Positions 24,088 to 34,193 of a DNA stretch of 64,000 nt are shown here, one piece after another. A program made the translations under genes and the position numbers. Position 1 is the first letter of the stretch. Each line of letters opens with the position of its first letter. The stretch comes from Erinaceus europaeus. Taxonomy: Eukaryota; Chordata; Mammalia; Eulipotyphla; Erinaceidae. Below the pieces are notes generated by a model. It was not told the origin of the DNA and did no database searches. It was given only the letters and a program-made list of their open reading frames with translations. Where the stretch lies: assembly GCF_950295315.1 (NCBI RefSeq), contig NC_080177.1:82012452-82076451 (forward strand), given 5' to 3'.

Positions 24088-24297
24088 TATTTCAAGTCCC
24101 TGGTCTCCACCTGAAGGGGGTGAAACTTCTTAGCAGGGAGAACAATACTGTGGTGTCTCTGCTCTGCTTCTCTTTCTCTATCCCTCTATTTCACCCTCTT
24201 TCAAAAGAGAAAAAAGAAAAAAGAAATGCCCTTTGTGAATGGTGAGTTTGTTATACAGGCACTAAGCCCCAGAAATATCCCTGGTGGCAATTAATTA
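24088..24297 (+). mobile_element. SINE, group 2-like with extension, 5'-truncated
   Basis: Starts at 'tttcaagtccctggtctcc', then a CT body, an A-rich segment and the extension 'caggcactaagccccag...tccctggtggc'. The missing A-box region fits 5' truncation. Confidence 0.8.
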
Positions 24298-24357
24298 ATT
24301 AAGGACATATCTGGCATCGTACTTAGCACTCAACCATATATGCAGATTTAAGGATGG

Positions 24358-24363
24358 CTGAGG
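24358..24363. repeat. 6-bp target-site duplication, left copy (ctgagg)
   Basis: ctgagg directly precedes the LTR and recurs at 24716-24721 directly after it. Confidence 0.85.
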
Positions 24364-24715
24364 TGCCGGGCTGGGCTAGCTTCACGGGCGGTAGAGAGAC
24401 AACCACTCATGGCTGAGCTGGGAAGCAGTATCTCCTTTATTAATCAGATACATCGCCTTTTATGCATCTCTTCACCGGAAGTGACAAGGGAAAGGAAATG
24501 ACTAGGAGAGGGGGCGGAGCAAAAAAAAAAGCAGGAACAGAACATAGAAAGCTTCCATCTAACCAGTGGGGATTAAACCAATACCCTGCAGGCAGGGTGG
24601 GACCCAGGTAAAACAGGGATTATGCAAATTGACCACATCATAAGGAATACAAGCGGACCTCATGTGATGATCCAAACAGAAGGTCTTCGAAGCAGGATTT
24701 AGAAGCAGACCAACA
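24364..24715 (-). mobile_element. Solo LTR of an endogenous retrovirus, copy A
   Basis: This 352-bp element reads TG...CA on either strand (tgccggg at the left, ccaaca at the right) and is flanked by 6-bp duplications. An AATAAA signal at 24436-24441 on the minus strand sets the orientation. It is homologous along its length to the element at 62,899-63,270. No internal retroviral sequence flanks it, so it is a solo LTR left by LTR-LTR recombination. A 6-bp duplication is typical of class II (betaretrovirus-like) integrases, which is inference only. Confidence 0.88.
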
Positions 24716-24721
24716 CTGAGG
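24716..24721. repeat. 6-bp target-site duplication, right copy (ctgagg)
   Basis: Matches 24358-24363 exactly. Confidence 0.85.
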
Positions 24722-26967
24722 TAAGCATATATATATTTCACATATGTAATAGATTTTATCAGATGTTCAACTGATTAGAAAGTAAGTTGGGTTCATATCC
24801 CTGAAGTGGCCAAAGTGTTACCAGTCTTGACACTTTAGTGTGAACTAGAACGCTTTGATTGTCTGCTTTAACAGGACCTAGTTAGATTTATCTGACGTGA
24901 GTGGAGAGAAAAATAAATCACAACTTTGTACCATTCTACTCTGTGTAAGGTATTCTCAGAGAGGCTACTGCATTTTGGTGCTCTTAGGTAACTAAAATAG
25001 TACCTGACAAATAAGAGACTTGATACCAATGTGAGCAAATATACAAGGAAAAGAAAGATGGAGAGAGAACATGTCCACACCAGCTACAATGTCAGCAACT
25101 GCCTTGTCTGCCCACACCAGCTACAATGTCAACTGCCTTGTCTGCCCAGCAGTGTTTACCTCTGAATTCACCACTAGTCTTTGAGCTCTGCTTAATAGTT
25201 TTTTTTTTTTTCCTACCTTGGACACTATTTTTTAAAATTATTACAATTGTGTTTTCAAAGTAAAATTCAAAAACACTCATTGCAGAAAATGAAATAGCCA
25301 CTTCTTTCAGCAGTTTATTTGATTTGTAGTGATAATTCCAGCTTCAAGAGACAGACCTTAATCATGTAGTATGTAATTATCTTGATCCCTCCAGGTACAA
25401 AAATATTCAAAGATACAGGAAGAATGGAAAATATTTCTTTCTCAGAAATTATGTGAAAACATCAGAAATCAGGAATTTTTATTTTCTTTAAAAATAAATG
25501 CAAATAGATTCTCTTTACCTCTGGACAATGCTAACTAGGAGTGAGTTGGGCTTTGGAGGAGTCTAAAATGCAACACGAGAACTCTTTACTTATGACAGAA
25601 ATCCGCTTGGTCTTAAACTGTTTTATAGCTCAGCTGAATCTTGGTTTTGGTAAGATCTAGTTGACAGTATGATTTATACATTCAGAATTTACAGTCAGAT
25701 ACATTAGAAATATGTCTCTAAGAGCCAGATTTATTTTTATATTTAAAACTAGACAGGGCACAACTATGATGGTGATATCAAGATACTTAAATTTAATGTA
25801 TTCTGTTCGAAGTAAGTTTGCATATAAAAATGCTGTCCTGCCATTGTAGGAAGGTAATATTCCCTGTCCTTCTGACTTTTCCACGACTGATTTGCAGGAA
25901 CTTTATATCAGCAAAGGCTCCTTGCAATAGTGACTCATTTCCAGAAATGTTGGAACTAATCCAACTCAGAGGATTTCTTTTTAAAGCATACATCAAAACA
26001 AAAAATAACTCAAGTGCCAATTTATCACCCACTTCAAGTTACAGAAATAATTTATGGCATGAACAACTAATTGTTAGTGACAGCATTAGATTAGATCATG
26101 TCTTTCTGACTGTCTTGGAAGAAACTCAAGTGCCAAATAACAATATAGCCAACAGGTTATGTTACTGTTGGGTATTCAACATTTTAACTGCAGACTATTT
26201 GTATTTTTGTGAATTTTAGTCTCATATAAGTAAACCACAAATCCCCTCCCCCCTCCTGGGGGAAACACCTATTTCAACACTGACAATACACCTTCCAAAA
26301 ACAACACAGAGGTAAGTTGGACACATTTCTAGACATTTCTCATAAGCACTAGCTTTGAGGCTAGATCAAGTCAAACAAGATATTAAGTTAAAGAAACCTG
26401 TCAATGTTTTTCCTTTTCTTCCTATGCTAATGAGGAAAGAGATCTTGTTCTAGCAGAATTGGTTGGATTCTTGAAAGTGTGTCAATATCAGATTTTGTTA
26501 ACACCAACTACATTTATATAGATAAACGAGCAAGTGGCATTGCTGTTTTTCTTGTGCCCAGAAGTCATTCATTCTTATTGAAGAAATAAAATAAAAATTA
26601 CCTTAGGCTAACTTTGAGGCCCTGTGGGGAGGAGTACTCTAGTTTCTCCTTAAAGTCTTGCCACCCTCCTTGGCAAGCAGAAGAAAGTAAAAGCTCCTTT
26701 CTTCCTCTTTACTGACAAAGGAATCAGAGTGTATAAGGTGGGAGAAAGCACATTGTACCTGTGGAGGGGGAGGTCGGTGGTTTTAGCGGAGAGGTGAGAT
26801 GACATGAGAAGAGTGACTTTAAGAAGAGGCACAAAGTCGCTTTTTAAGGCTTCTAAAGTAAAACAGCAAAAAGGGTACTGAAAAAAATTATGTATTACTT
26901 ATCCACACTAAGAGAACACTGATTTCATCTTCACTTTTTCAGTCAAGCACCTCTCTCTTTCTCTCTC
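24722..26967. other. Unique AT-rich sequence, no gene seen
   Basis: About 2.2 kb, the longest repeat-poor stretch in the left half. Open frames near 25,800-26,220 lack recognisable domains. Possible ancient conserved non-coding DNA cannot be excluded. Confidence 0.5.
25075..25145. repeat. Imperfect tandem duplication of about 37 bp
   Basis: Two adjacent copies starting ccacaccagctacaatgtc and ending 'aactgccttgtctgc'. The second lacks three bases (agc). Confidence 0.9.
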
Positions 26968-26969
26968 TT

Positions 26970-26999
26970 ACACACACACAGACACACACACACACACAC
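26970..26999. repeat. (CA)n microsatellite
   Basis: Short CA run with a GACA interruption, preceded by a (TC)n patch. Confidence 0.9.
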
Positions 27000-27244
27000 T
27001 TTACTGGCACTTAGGTAAAATATTTGGCTTGTGCTCTGATTCTACACAAGATTTTCCAGTTGGGTTGTGTTCTCCTCGGTAGGGGCACTACAAGGAGGAG
27101 GAGGAGAGAGAGAGAGAGAGAGGAATTGTGCAGTGTTGCAAGGTCCTTGGGTTTCTCCCTCAGTTCTCTTTGAACTTTGGTCCCCAGTGGGAACTGCCAA
27201 CCTGCGTTTCCTTGGACCAAAGTGGTTCCCAGCAGCTGAGCAGG

Positions 27245-27300
27245 GAAGGGAAGGAGCGGGCACCAGCGGGAAGGGAAGGAGCGGGCACCAGCGGGAAGGG
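27245..27300. repeat. GC-rich tandem duplication of about 25 bp
   Basis: 'gggaaggagcgggcaccagc' occurs twice head to tail just before the hexamer array. Confidence 0.85.
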
Positions 27301-27355
27301 CAGCGCTACTCCCAGGAGTTGGGCTGGGAGCACTCGGCCTGGCTGGCTGCTGCGG

Positions 27356-27812
27356 GCGCAGATGCAGGTGCAGGAGCAGGTGCAGGACTAGAGCAGATGC
27401 AGGAACAGGAGCAGGTGCAGGAGAAGATGCAGGAACAGGTGCAGATGCAGGAGCAGGTGCAGATGCAGGAACAGGAGCAGGTGTGGGAGCAGGAGCAGGA
27501 CTGGAGCAGGAGCAGATGCAGGAGCAGATGCAGGAGCAGGAGCAGATGCAGGAGCAGATGCAGGAGCAGGTGCAGATGCAGGAACAGGAGCAGGTGTGGG
27601 AGCAGGAGCAGGAGCAGGACTGGAGCAGGAGCAGGAGCAGATGCAGGAGCAGGTGCAGATGCAGGAACAGGAGCAGGTGTGGGAGCAGGAGCAGGACTGG
27701 AGCAGGAGCAGGAGCAGATGCAGGACTGGAGCAGGAGCAGGAACAGGAGCAGATGCAGGAGCAGGAACAGGAGCAGATGCAGGAGCAGATGCAGGTGCAG
27801 AAACAAGAGCAG
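27356..27812. repeat. Tandem array 1: hexamer-based minisatellite (GCAGGA/GCAGAT/GCAGGT)
   Basis: About 457 bp made almost entirely of 6-bp steps (gcagga, gcagat, gcaggt, aacagg), with occasional 'ctggagcagga' and 'gtgtgggagcagga' variants that repeat at longer intervals and form a higher-order pattern. Because the period is a multiple of 3, most frames on both strands stay open and give QEQMQE-, GAGAGA-, CSCICS- and LLLHLLL-type artefactual proteins. It is purine-rich on the plus strand. Confidence 0.95.
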
Positions 27813-28299
27813 GTGGCTGCCAGCCGGCCAGTGGAAGTGACTGCCCGGTGGGCGCCCTGCACTCTCACAGGATTCTGCTTCTCTGAAGGTTCCTGCCTCG
27901 GACTGCTCAAATCTCTCCCTCTCTCTCCTTTCCCACTTCAGCTACAGAAAGTCGCTGATGGCTTTGAGCCTCCACTCTTCACGCTGCAGTGCTGTCTGTT
28001 GGTCCGTTTCCCGGGGAGACACCCCCCCCCCCCAGCTGCTGGGGGGCTGCGGGGCTTCCCGCCCAGGGGAGGGAGGCTGGCAACCAACTGCAGCTCTGCC
28101 ATGCTCCCTAGGAACCAAGCTCCGGAAAGGTTGGGATTCCTCCACCCGGGATTGGACCGGAGTCCCGGAACCGGGCGGGGGGCGGCGACTAGCACTGCTT
28201 CCACCCCAAAGACCCAGCCTCCCGCCCCTCCCTAAGAGCCCGGGCGCGCCACCAAGGGCTTTTAGGAGAGAATTTCAGAAGTGAAACACCAGGAGTTGT
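27813..28299. other. GC-rich unique spacer
   Basis: Elevated CpG around 28,040-28,260 and a perfect 9-bp inverted repeat (ccccccagc, one base, gctgggggg) at about 28026-28046. No gene recognised. Confidence 0.5.
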
Positions 28300-28300
28300 G

Positions 28301-28342
<42 letters not shown>

Positions 28343-28492
28343 ATAAATGGAGAAAGAGACAGGGAGAGAGAGAGAGAGAGAGGACATAGATGGAGAGACA
28401 GGGAGAGAGCGAGGTGAAACACAGATGGAGAGAGGGAGAGAAAGGAGGAGTGAGAGATAAAGGGCAAAAGAGAGGAGATAGATGGAGGGAGA
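28300..28492. repeat. (GA)n-rich purine tract
   Basis: Runs of GAGAGA at 28302-28341 and 28361-28382, plus 'atggagagag' variants, form a long purine strand. It may be the amplified tail of an old element. Confidence 0.9.
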
Positions 28493-28493
28493 G

Positions 28494-28690
28494 ATGGGGG
28501 CGGGGCAAGCGGTAGAGCGCCTCATATCACCAGGCACAAGTACCTGGTTCAGGCCTCTGCTCCCCACCTGCAAGGGGGACGCTTCATGAAACAGGTCTGC
28601 TGGTCTGTCTCTTCCTCTGTCTCTAATCCACCCCTCTTAATTTCTCCCTGTCAAGTCAAATAAAAATCAGAAACGAGAGAGAGATAAACA
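28494..28690 (+). mobile_element. SINE, diverged
   Basis: 'ggggcggggcaagcggtagag', 'tacctggttcaggcctctgc', 'cccacctgcaagggggacg', a shortened body and 'gtcaagtcaaataaaaatc'. It lies between the GA tract and array 2. Confidence 0.82.
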
Positions 28691-28926
28691 GGGAGACCTG
28701 GCCCCTGGCCCCATCACCCCTTTCCTGCCTCAGAGCAGATCTCAGTCCCAGTGACCTTAAGGACCTTAGAGACCAGGCCTGGCTGGGGACAGCACTGGGT
28801 CTGGATTTCTGCCCCTGACCAACATAGTGAGCGGTTAGCACTGCAGCTCTTAGAGGATCCTCTCTCAGCTCTGCTTCTGGGTCCTGCTCCACGGGATCAC
28901 TGTGCTTCACTGCTTCATGCCAAGGG

Positions 28927-29692
28927 CAGGAGACCCCCCCACTAGATGCAGGAGACCCCCCCCAGTAGATGCAGGAGACTCCCCACTAGATGTAGGATAC
29001 TCCCCACTAGATGCAGGAGACCCCCACTAGATGCAGGAGACCCCCCACTAGATGCAGGAGACCCCCACTAGATGCAGGAGACCCCCACTAGATGCAGGAG
29101 ACCCCCACTAGATGCAGGAGACCCCCCACTAGATGTAGGATACTCCCCACTAGATGCAGGAGACTCCCCACTAGATGTAGGATACTCCCCACTAGATGCA
29201 GGAGATCCCCCCCACTAGATGCAGGAGACCCCCCACTAGATGCAGGAGACCCCCACTAGATGCAGGAGACCCCCCACTAGATGCAGGAGGCCCCCCACTA
29301 GATGCAGGATACTCCCCACTAGATGCAGGAGACCCCCCACTAGATGCAGGAGACCCCCACTAGATGCAGGAGACCCCCCCACTAGATGCAGGAGGCCCCC
29401 CACTAGATGCAGGATACTCCCCACTAGATGCAGGAGACCCCCCCACTAGATGCAGGAGACCCCCCCACTAGATGCAGGAGACCCCCCACTAGATGCAGGA
29501 GACCCCCCACTAGATGCAGGAGACCCCCACTAGATGCAGGAGACCCCCCACTAGATGCAGGAGGCCCCCCACTAGATGCAGGAGACCCCCCACTAGATGC
29601 AGGAGACCCCCACTAGATGCAGGAGACCCCCCACTAGATGCAGGAGACCCCCACTAGATGCAGGAGACCCCCCACTAGATGCAGGAGACCCC
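28927..29692. repeat. Tandem array 2: ~20-bp minisatellite (cccccactagatgcaggaga)
   Basis: About 766 bp of 19-21 bp units, close to 40 by length. Variation is mostly in C-run length (4-8 C), with variants 'tgtaggatactcc', 'gcaggatactcc' and 'gcaggaggcccc' recurring in blocks, so groups of units were duplicated together. It changes within ~20 bp into array 3 at about 29,693. The unit lacks CpG, unlike array 3. Confidence 0.97.
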
Positions 29693-29699
29693 GACATGT

Positions 29700-32600
29700 G
29701 ACCCTCCTAGGCTCCAACAGGTGACCCCCCAAAGACCCCAACAGGTGACCCCCAAAGACCCCAACAGGTGACCCCCAGACCTGACAGGTGACCCCTTAGG
29801 TACAGGAGACCCCCAGACCCGACAGGTGACCCCCCAGACCTGACAGGTGACCCCCCAGACCCAAAAGATGACCCCCAGACCCAAAAGGTGACCCCTAGAC
29901 CCGACAGGTGATTCCCCCAGACCTGACAGGTGACCCCCAGACCCGACAGGTGACCCCCAGACCCGACAGGTGACCCCCCAGACCCCAACAGGTGACCCCC
30001 CAGACCCCAACAGGTGACCCCCAGACCCGACAGGTGACCCCCAGACCCCACAGGTGACCCCCAGACCCTGAAAGGTGATGCCCAGACCCGACAGGTGACC
30101 CCCAGACCTGACAGCTGACCCCCAGACCCCGACAGGTGACCCCCAGACCTGACAGGTTTCCCCCAGACCCGACAGCTAACCCCCAGACCCGACAGCTGAC
30201 CCCCAGACCCCGACAGGTGACCCCCAGACCCGACAGGTGACCCCCAGACCCAACACGTGACCCCCAGGCCCCAACAGGTGACCCCCAGACCCTGACAGGT
30301 GACGCCCAGACCCGACAGGTGACCCCCAGACCCGACAGGTTTCCCCCAGACCCGACAGCTGACCCCCAGACCCCGACAGGTGACCCCCAGACCCGACAGG
30401 TGATCCCCCAGACCCCGCAGATGACCCCCAGACCCGACAGGTGACCCCCAGACCCGGCAGGTGACCCCCAGACCCCGACAGGTTTCCCCCAGACCCAACA
30501 GCTGACCCCCAGACCCCGACAGCTGACCCCCAGACCCCGACAGGTGACCCCCAGACCCGACAGGTGATCCCCCCGACCCGACAGGTGACCCCCAGACCCG
30601 GCAGGTGACCCCCAGACCCGGCAGGTGACCCTCAGACCCGACAGGTGACCCCCAGACCCGGCAGGTGACCCCCAGACCCGGCAGGTGACCCCCAGACCCG
30701 GCAGGTGACCCTCAGACCCGACAGGTGATCCCCAGTCCCCAGCAGGTGACCCCCAGACCCGGCAGGTGACCCCCAGACCCAGCAGGTGACCCCCAGACCC
30801 GACAGGTGATGCCCAGACCCGACAGGTGACCCCCCAGACCTGACAGGTTTCCCCCAGACCTGACAGCTGACCCCAGACCTGACAGGTGACCCCCAGACCC
30901 GACAGGTTTCCCCCAGACCCGACAGGTGACCCTCAGACCCGACAGGTGACCCCCAGACCCGGCAGGTGACCCCCAGACCCCGACAGGTGATCCCCAGACC
31001 CCGACAGGTGATCCCCAGATCCCGACAGGTGATCCCCAGACCCGACAGGTGATCCCCCAGACCCCGCAGATGACCCCCAGACCTGACAGGTGACCCCCAG
31101 ACCTGACAGCTGACCCCCAGACCCCGCAGATGACCCCCAGACCTGACAGCTGACCCCCAGACCCCGACAGGTTTCCCCCAGACCCGACAGGTGACCCCCA
31201 GACCCAGCAGGTGACCCCCAGACCCGACAGGTGATCCCCAGACCCGACAGGTGATCCCCCAGACCCCGCAGATGACCCCCAGACCTGACAGCTGACCCCC
31301 AGACCCCGACAGGTTTCCCCCAGACCCGACAGGTGACCCCCAGACCCCGACAGGTGACCCCCAGACCCGGCAGGTGACCCCCAGACCCGACAGGTGACCC
31401 CCAGACCCCGACAGGTGATCCCCAGACCCCGACAGGTGACCCCCCCAGACCCGACAGGTGATCCCCCAGACCCCGCAGATGACCCCCAGACCCGACAGGT
31501 GACTCCCAGACCCGGCAGGTGACCCCCAGACCCGGCAGGTGACCCTCAGACCCGGCAGGTGACCCTCAGACCTGACAGGTGACCCTCAGACCCGACAGGT
31601 GACCCCCAGACCCCGACAGGTGATCCCCAGACCCCGACAGGTGACCCCCAGACCCGACAGGTGACCCCCAGACCCGGCAGGTGACCCCCAGACCCGGCAG
31701 GTGACCCTCAGACCCGGCAGGTGACCCTCAGACCCGACAGGTGACCCTCAGACCCGACAGGTGACCCCCAGACCCCGACAGGTGATCCCCAGACCCGACA
31801 GGTGATCCCCAGACCCGGCAGGTGACCCCCAGACCCGGCAGGTGACCCTCAGACCCGGCAGGTGATCCCCAGACCCGGCAGGTGACCCCCAGACCCGGCA
31901 GGTGACCCTCAGACCCGACAGGTGACCCCCAGACCCCGACAGGTGATCCCCAGACCCCGACAGGTGACCCCCCCAGACCCGACAGGTGATCCCCCAGACC
32001 CCGCAGATGACCCCCAGACCCGACAGGTGACTCCCAGACCCGGCAAGTGACCCCCAGACCCGGCAGGTGACCCTCAGACCCGGCAGGTGACCCTCAGACC
32101 TGACAGGTGACCCTCAGACCCGACAGGTGACCCCCAGACCCCGACAGGTGATCCCCAGACCCCGACAGGTGACCCCCAGACCCGACAGGTGACTCCCTGA
32201 CCCGGCAGGTGACCCCCAGACCCGGCAGGTGACCCTCAGACCCGACAGGTGACCCTCAGACCCGACAGGTGACCCCCACAGACCCCGACAGGTGATCCCC
32301 AGACCCCGACAGGTGACCCCCAGACCCCGACAGGTGATCCCCAGACCCCGACAGGTGACCCCCAGACCCGACAGGTGACCCCCAGACCCGGCAGGTGACC
32401 CCCAGACCCGGCAGGTGACCCTCAGACCCGACAGGTGACCCTCAGACCCGACAGGTGACCCCCAGACCCCGACAGGTGATCCCCAGACCCGACAGGTGAT
32501 CCCCAGACCCGGCAGGTGACCCCCAGACCCGGCAGGTGACCCTCAGACCCGGCAGGTGATCCCCAGACCCGGCAGGTGACCCCCAGACCCGGCAGGTGAC

Positions 32601-33237
32601 CCTCAGACCCGACAGGTGACCCCCAGACCCCGACAGGTGATCCCCAGACCCCGACAGGTGACCCCCCCAGACCCGACAGGTGATCCCCCAGACCCCGCAG
32701 ATGACCCCCAGACCCGACAGGTGACTCCCAGACCCGGCAGGTGACCCCCAGACCCGGCAGGTGACCCTCAGACCCGGCAGGTGACCCTCAGACCTGACAG
32801 GTGACCCTCAGACCCGACAGGTGACCCCCAGACCCCGACAGGTGATCCCCAGACCCCGACAGGTGACCCCCAGACCCGACAGGTGACTCCCTGACCCGGC
32901 AGGTGACCCCCAGACCCGGCAGGTGACCCTCAGACCCGACAGGTGACCCCCACAGACCCCGACAGGTGATCCCCAGACCCCGACAGGTGACCCCCCCAGA
33001 CCCGACAGGTGATCCCCCAGACCCCGCAGATGACCCCCAGACCCGACAGGTGATCCCCAGACCCGGCAGGTGACCCCCAGACCCGGCAGGTGACCCTCAG
33101 ACCCGGCAGGTGACCCTCAGACCCGACAGGTGACCCCCAGACCCGACAGGTGACTCCCAGACCCGGCAGGTGACCCCCAGACCCGGCAGGTGACCCCCAG
33201 ATCCCGGCAGGTGACCCCCAGACCCGGCAGGTGACTC
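29700..33237. repeat. Tandem array 3: 3.5-kb ~20-bp minisatellite (cccccagacccgacaggtga)
   Basis: About 3.5 kb of 19-21 bp units, very roughly 180 by length. Main variants are gacagg/ggcagg, caggtga/cagctga/cagatga/caggtttcc and gaccc/gatcc/gaccctc. The first units (29,700-29,780) are 'ccaacaggtgacccccaaagac', a founder-like form. Most units have a CpG, many have CAGGTG and all have runs of C, so the complement is G-rich. The minus strand carries almost no stop codons, hence long spurious frames (e.g. 29707-30498). The array ends directly at the CpG island. Confidence 0.97.
31966..33237. repeat. Higher-order repeat of ~690 bp inside array 3
   Basis: Marker variants recur at a fixed offset: 'gacccccccagaccc' at 31966 and 32660 (694 bp), and 'gactccctgacccgg' at 32191 and 32885 (694 bp). 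'gacccccacagacccc' at 32271 and 32945 is 674 bp apart, so the second block has lost one 20-bp unit. Earlier copies of the same marker at 31438 (528 bp before) and a later one at 32989 show further block duplications. Confidence 0.85.
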
Positions 33238-33753
33238 GCAGCCCGTCCCGCCCCCCCAGCGCGGCGCCCACCAGGTCAGCCGCCGTCTCCCCTCTAGTGC
33301 CGCCCCCCCCCGCGGATCCCCGCCGGCTGCTCCCGGAGGTCACAGGTCAGAGGTCAGACTGAGGCGGGCGCCTCCCCCCCCCCCCCCGTGACCCCGCTCC
33401 ACTCGGCGCGCCCGGGCGGCGCGGCTGCTCCCGTCACTGCGGTGAGGAACATGCCCACGCCCGCCGCCCGCCGCCCGCAGTCTCCGTGTCGCAGCGCGGG
33501 GCACAGGCTCCTCGGGGCCGCACGGTGCCCTGGGGCGACACCCACCGCGGCCGGGACCCGGCAGCCGGACGTCCCGCGAGAGCCGCGAGCCCGCGGGATC
33601 TGGGGGGCCGGCCGGGCGCGCGGGCGGCCGAGGGGGGGGGCGTAGTGCGCGTGCGCGCGGGGCGCTGGGAGGCGGCGAGCCCGGGCCCCGAGGGCGCGAG
33701 TGCGCGTGCGCGCGTGTGTGCGCGTGTTCTCCCCGCTGCCCTCGAGCTGGGCA

Positions 33754-33816
33754 ATGGCTTCCCCGCGGCCGCCGGCTGCTGCTGCTGCTGCTGCTGCCTG
33801 GAGCTCGGGGCTGTGA
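33754..33816 (+). other. Short ORF with a (GCT)7 alanine run
   Basis: ATG at 33754 starts a 20-codon frame (MASPRPPA, alanines, WSSGL, stop) containing a CTG/GCT trinucleotide tract at about 33775-33796. It may be an upstream ORF in a 5'UTR. The trinucleotide tract is also a potentially variable microsatellite. Confidence 0.3.
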
Positions 33817-34049
33817 GCACAGCAGCCCACCCCGCACAGCTTTTTTTTTTTTTGCACGGTTGATTATTTATCTCGAGAGGATAAAAGAAAAAAAAAAAAG
33901 CAGCTCAACTGGACGTGGGGCGGGGAGTGGGGCATTGCACACATGTGCACACGCGGAGGGGCCGGGGAGAGTGACAGACCGGAGAGGACGCCTACCCTTC
34001 CTGCTGGCCCTTGTGCTTTCCCGGGGGAAGATTCTGCATCTTGCTTGAC

Positions 34050-34070
34050 TCTTTTTTTTTTTTTTTCCAG
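34050..34070 (+). other. Splice-acceptor-like polypyrimidine tract ending CAG
   Basis: 'gactc', a run of T and then 'ccag' at 34070 followed by 'ccacctcgg' match the shape of a 3' splice site. Whether it is used is unknown. Confidence 0.3.
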
Positions 34071-34170
34071 CCACCTCGGCGCCTACATTTGGGAAGCCGC
34101 TCTCTAGCTAAGTGCGTGTGTGCATGTGTGTGTGCATGTGTCTGTCTGTCTGTCTGATGCACTGCACTGT

Positions 34171-34193
34171 CTTTTTTTTTTTTTTCCTTCCAG
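34171..34193 (+). other. Splice-acceptor-like polypyrimidine tract ending CAG
   Basis: 'tgtc', T-run and 'ccttccag' ending at 34193, followed by 'ctacctagg'. Together with the donor at 35,162 it would bound a ~970-bp 5'UTR exon. Confidence 0.35.

Noticed and set aside
27011..27910. 299-codon minus and 257-codon plus open frames
   Set aside because: Both are products of the hexamer array. Composition is low-complexity in every frame and flanks show no coding character.
29707..30498. 263-codon minus-strand frame rich in GHLSGLGVTCR-like repeats
   Set aside because: The minus strand of array 3 lacks stop codons by composition. Unit changes shift the frame repeatedly, so it is not a gene.
28927..33237. 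CRISPR-like array of short direct repeats
   Set aside because: There are no unique spacers; units are contiguous 20-bp minisatellite repeats in mammalian DNA.
33340..33857. Several 85-167-codon frames in the CpG island
   Set aside because: GC-rich sequence lacks stops by chance. Frames overlap on both strands, contain R/P/A-rich translations and match no family I recognise.
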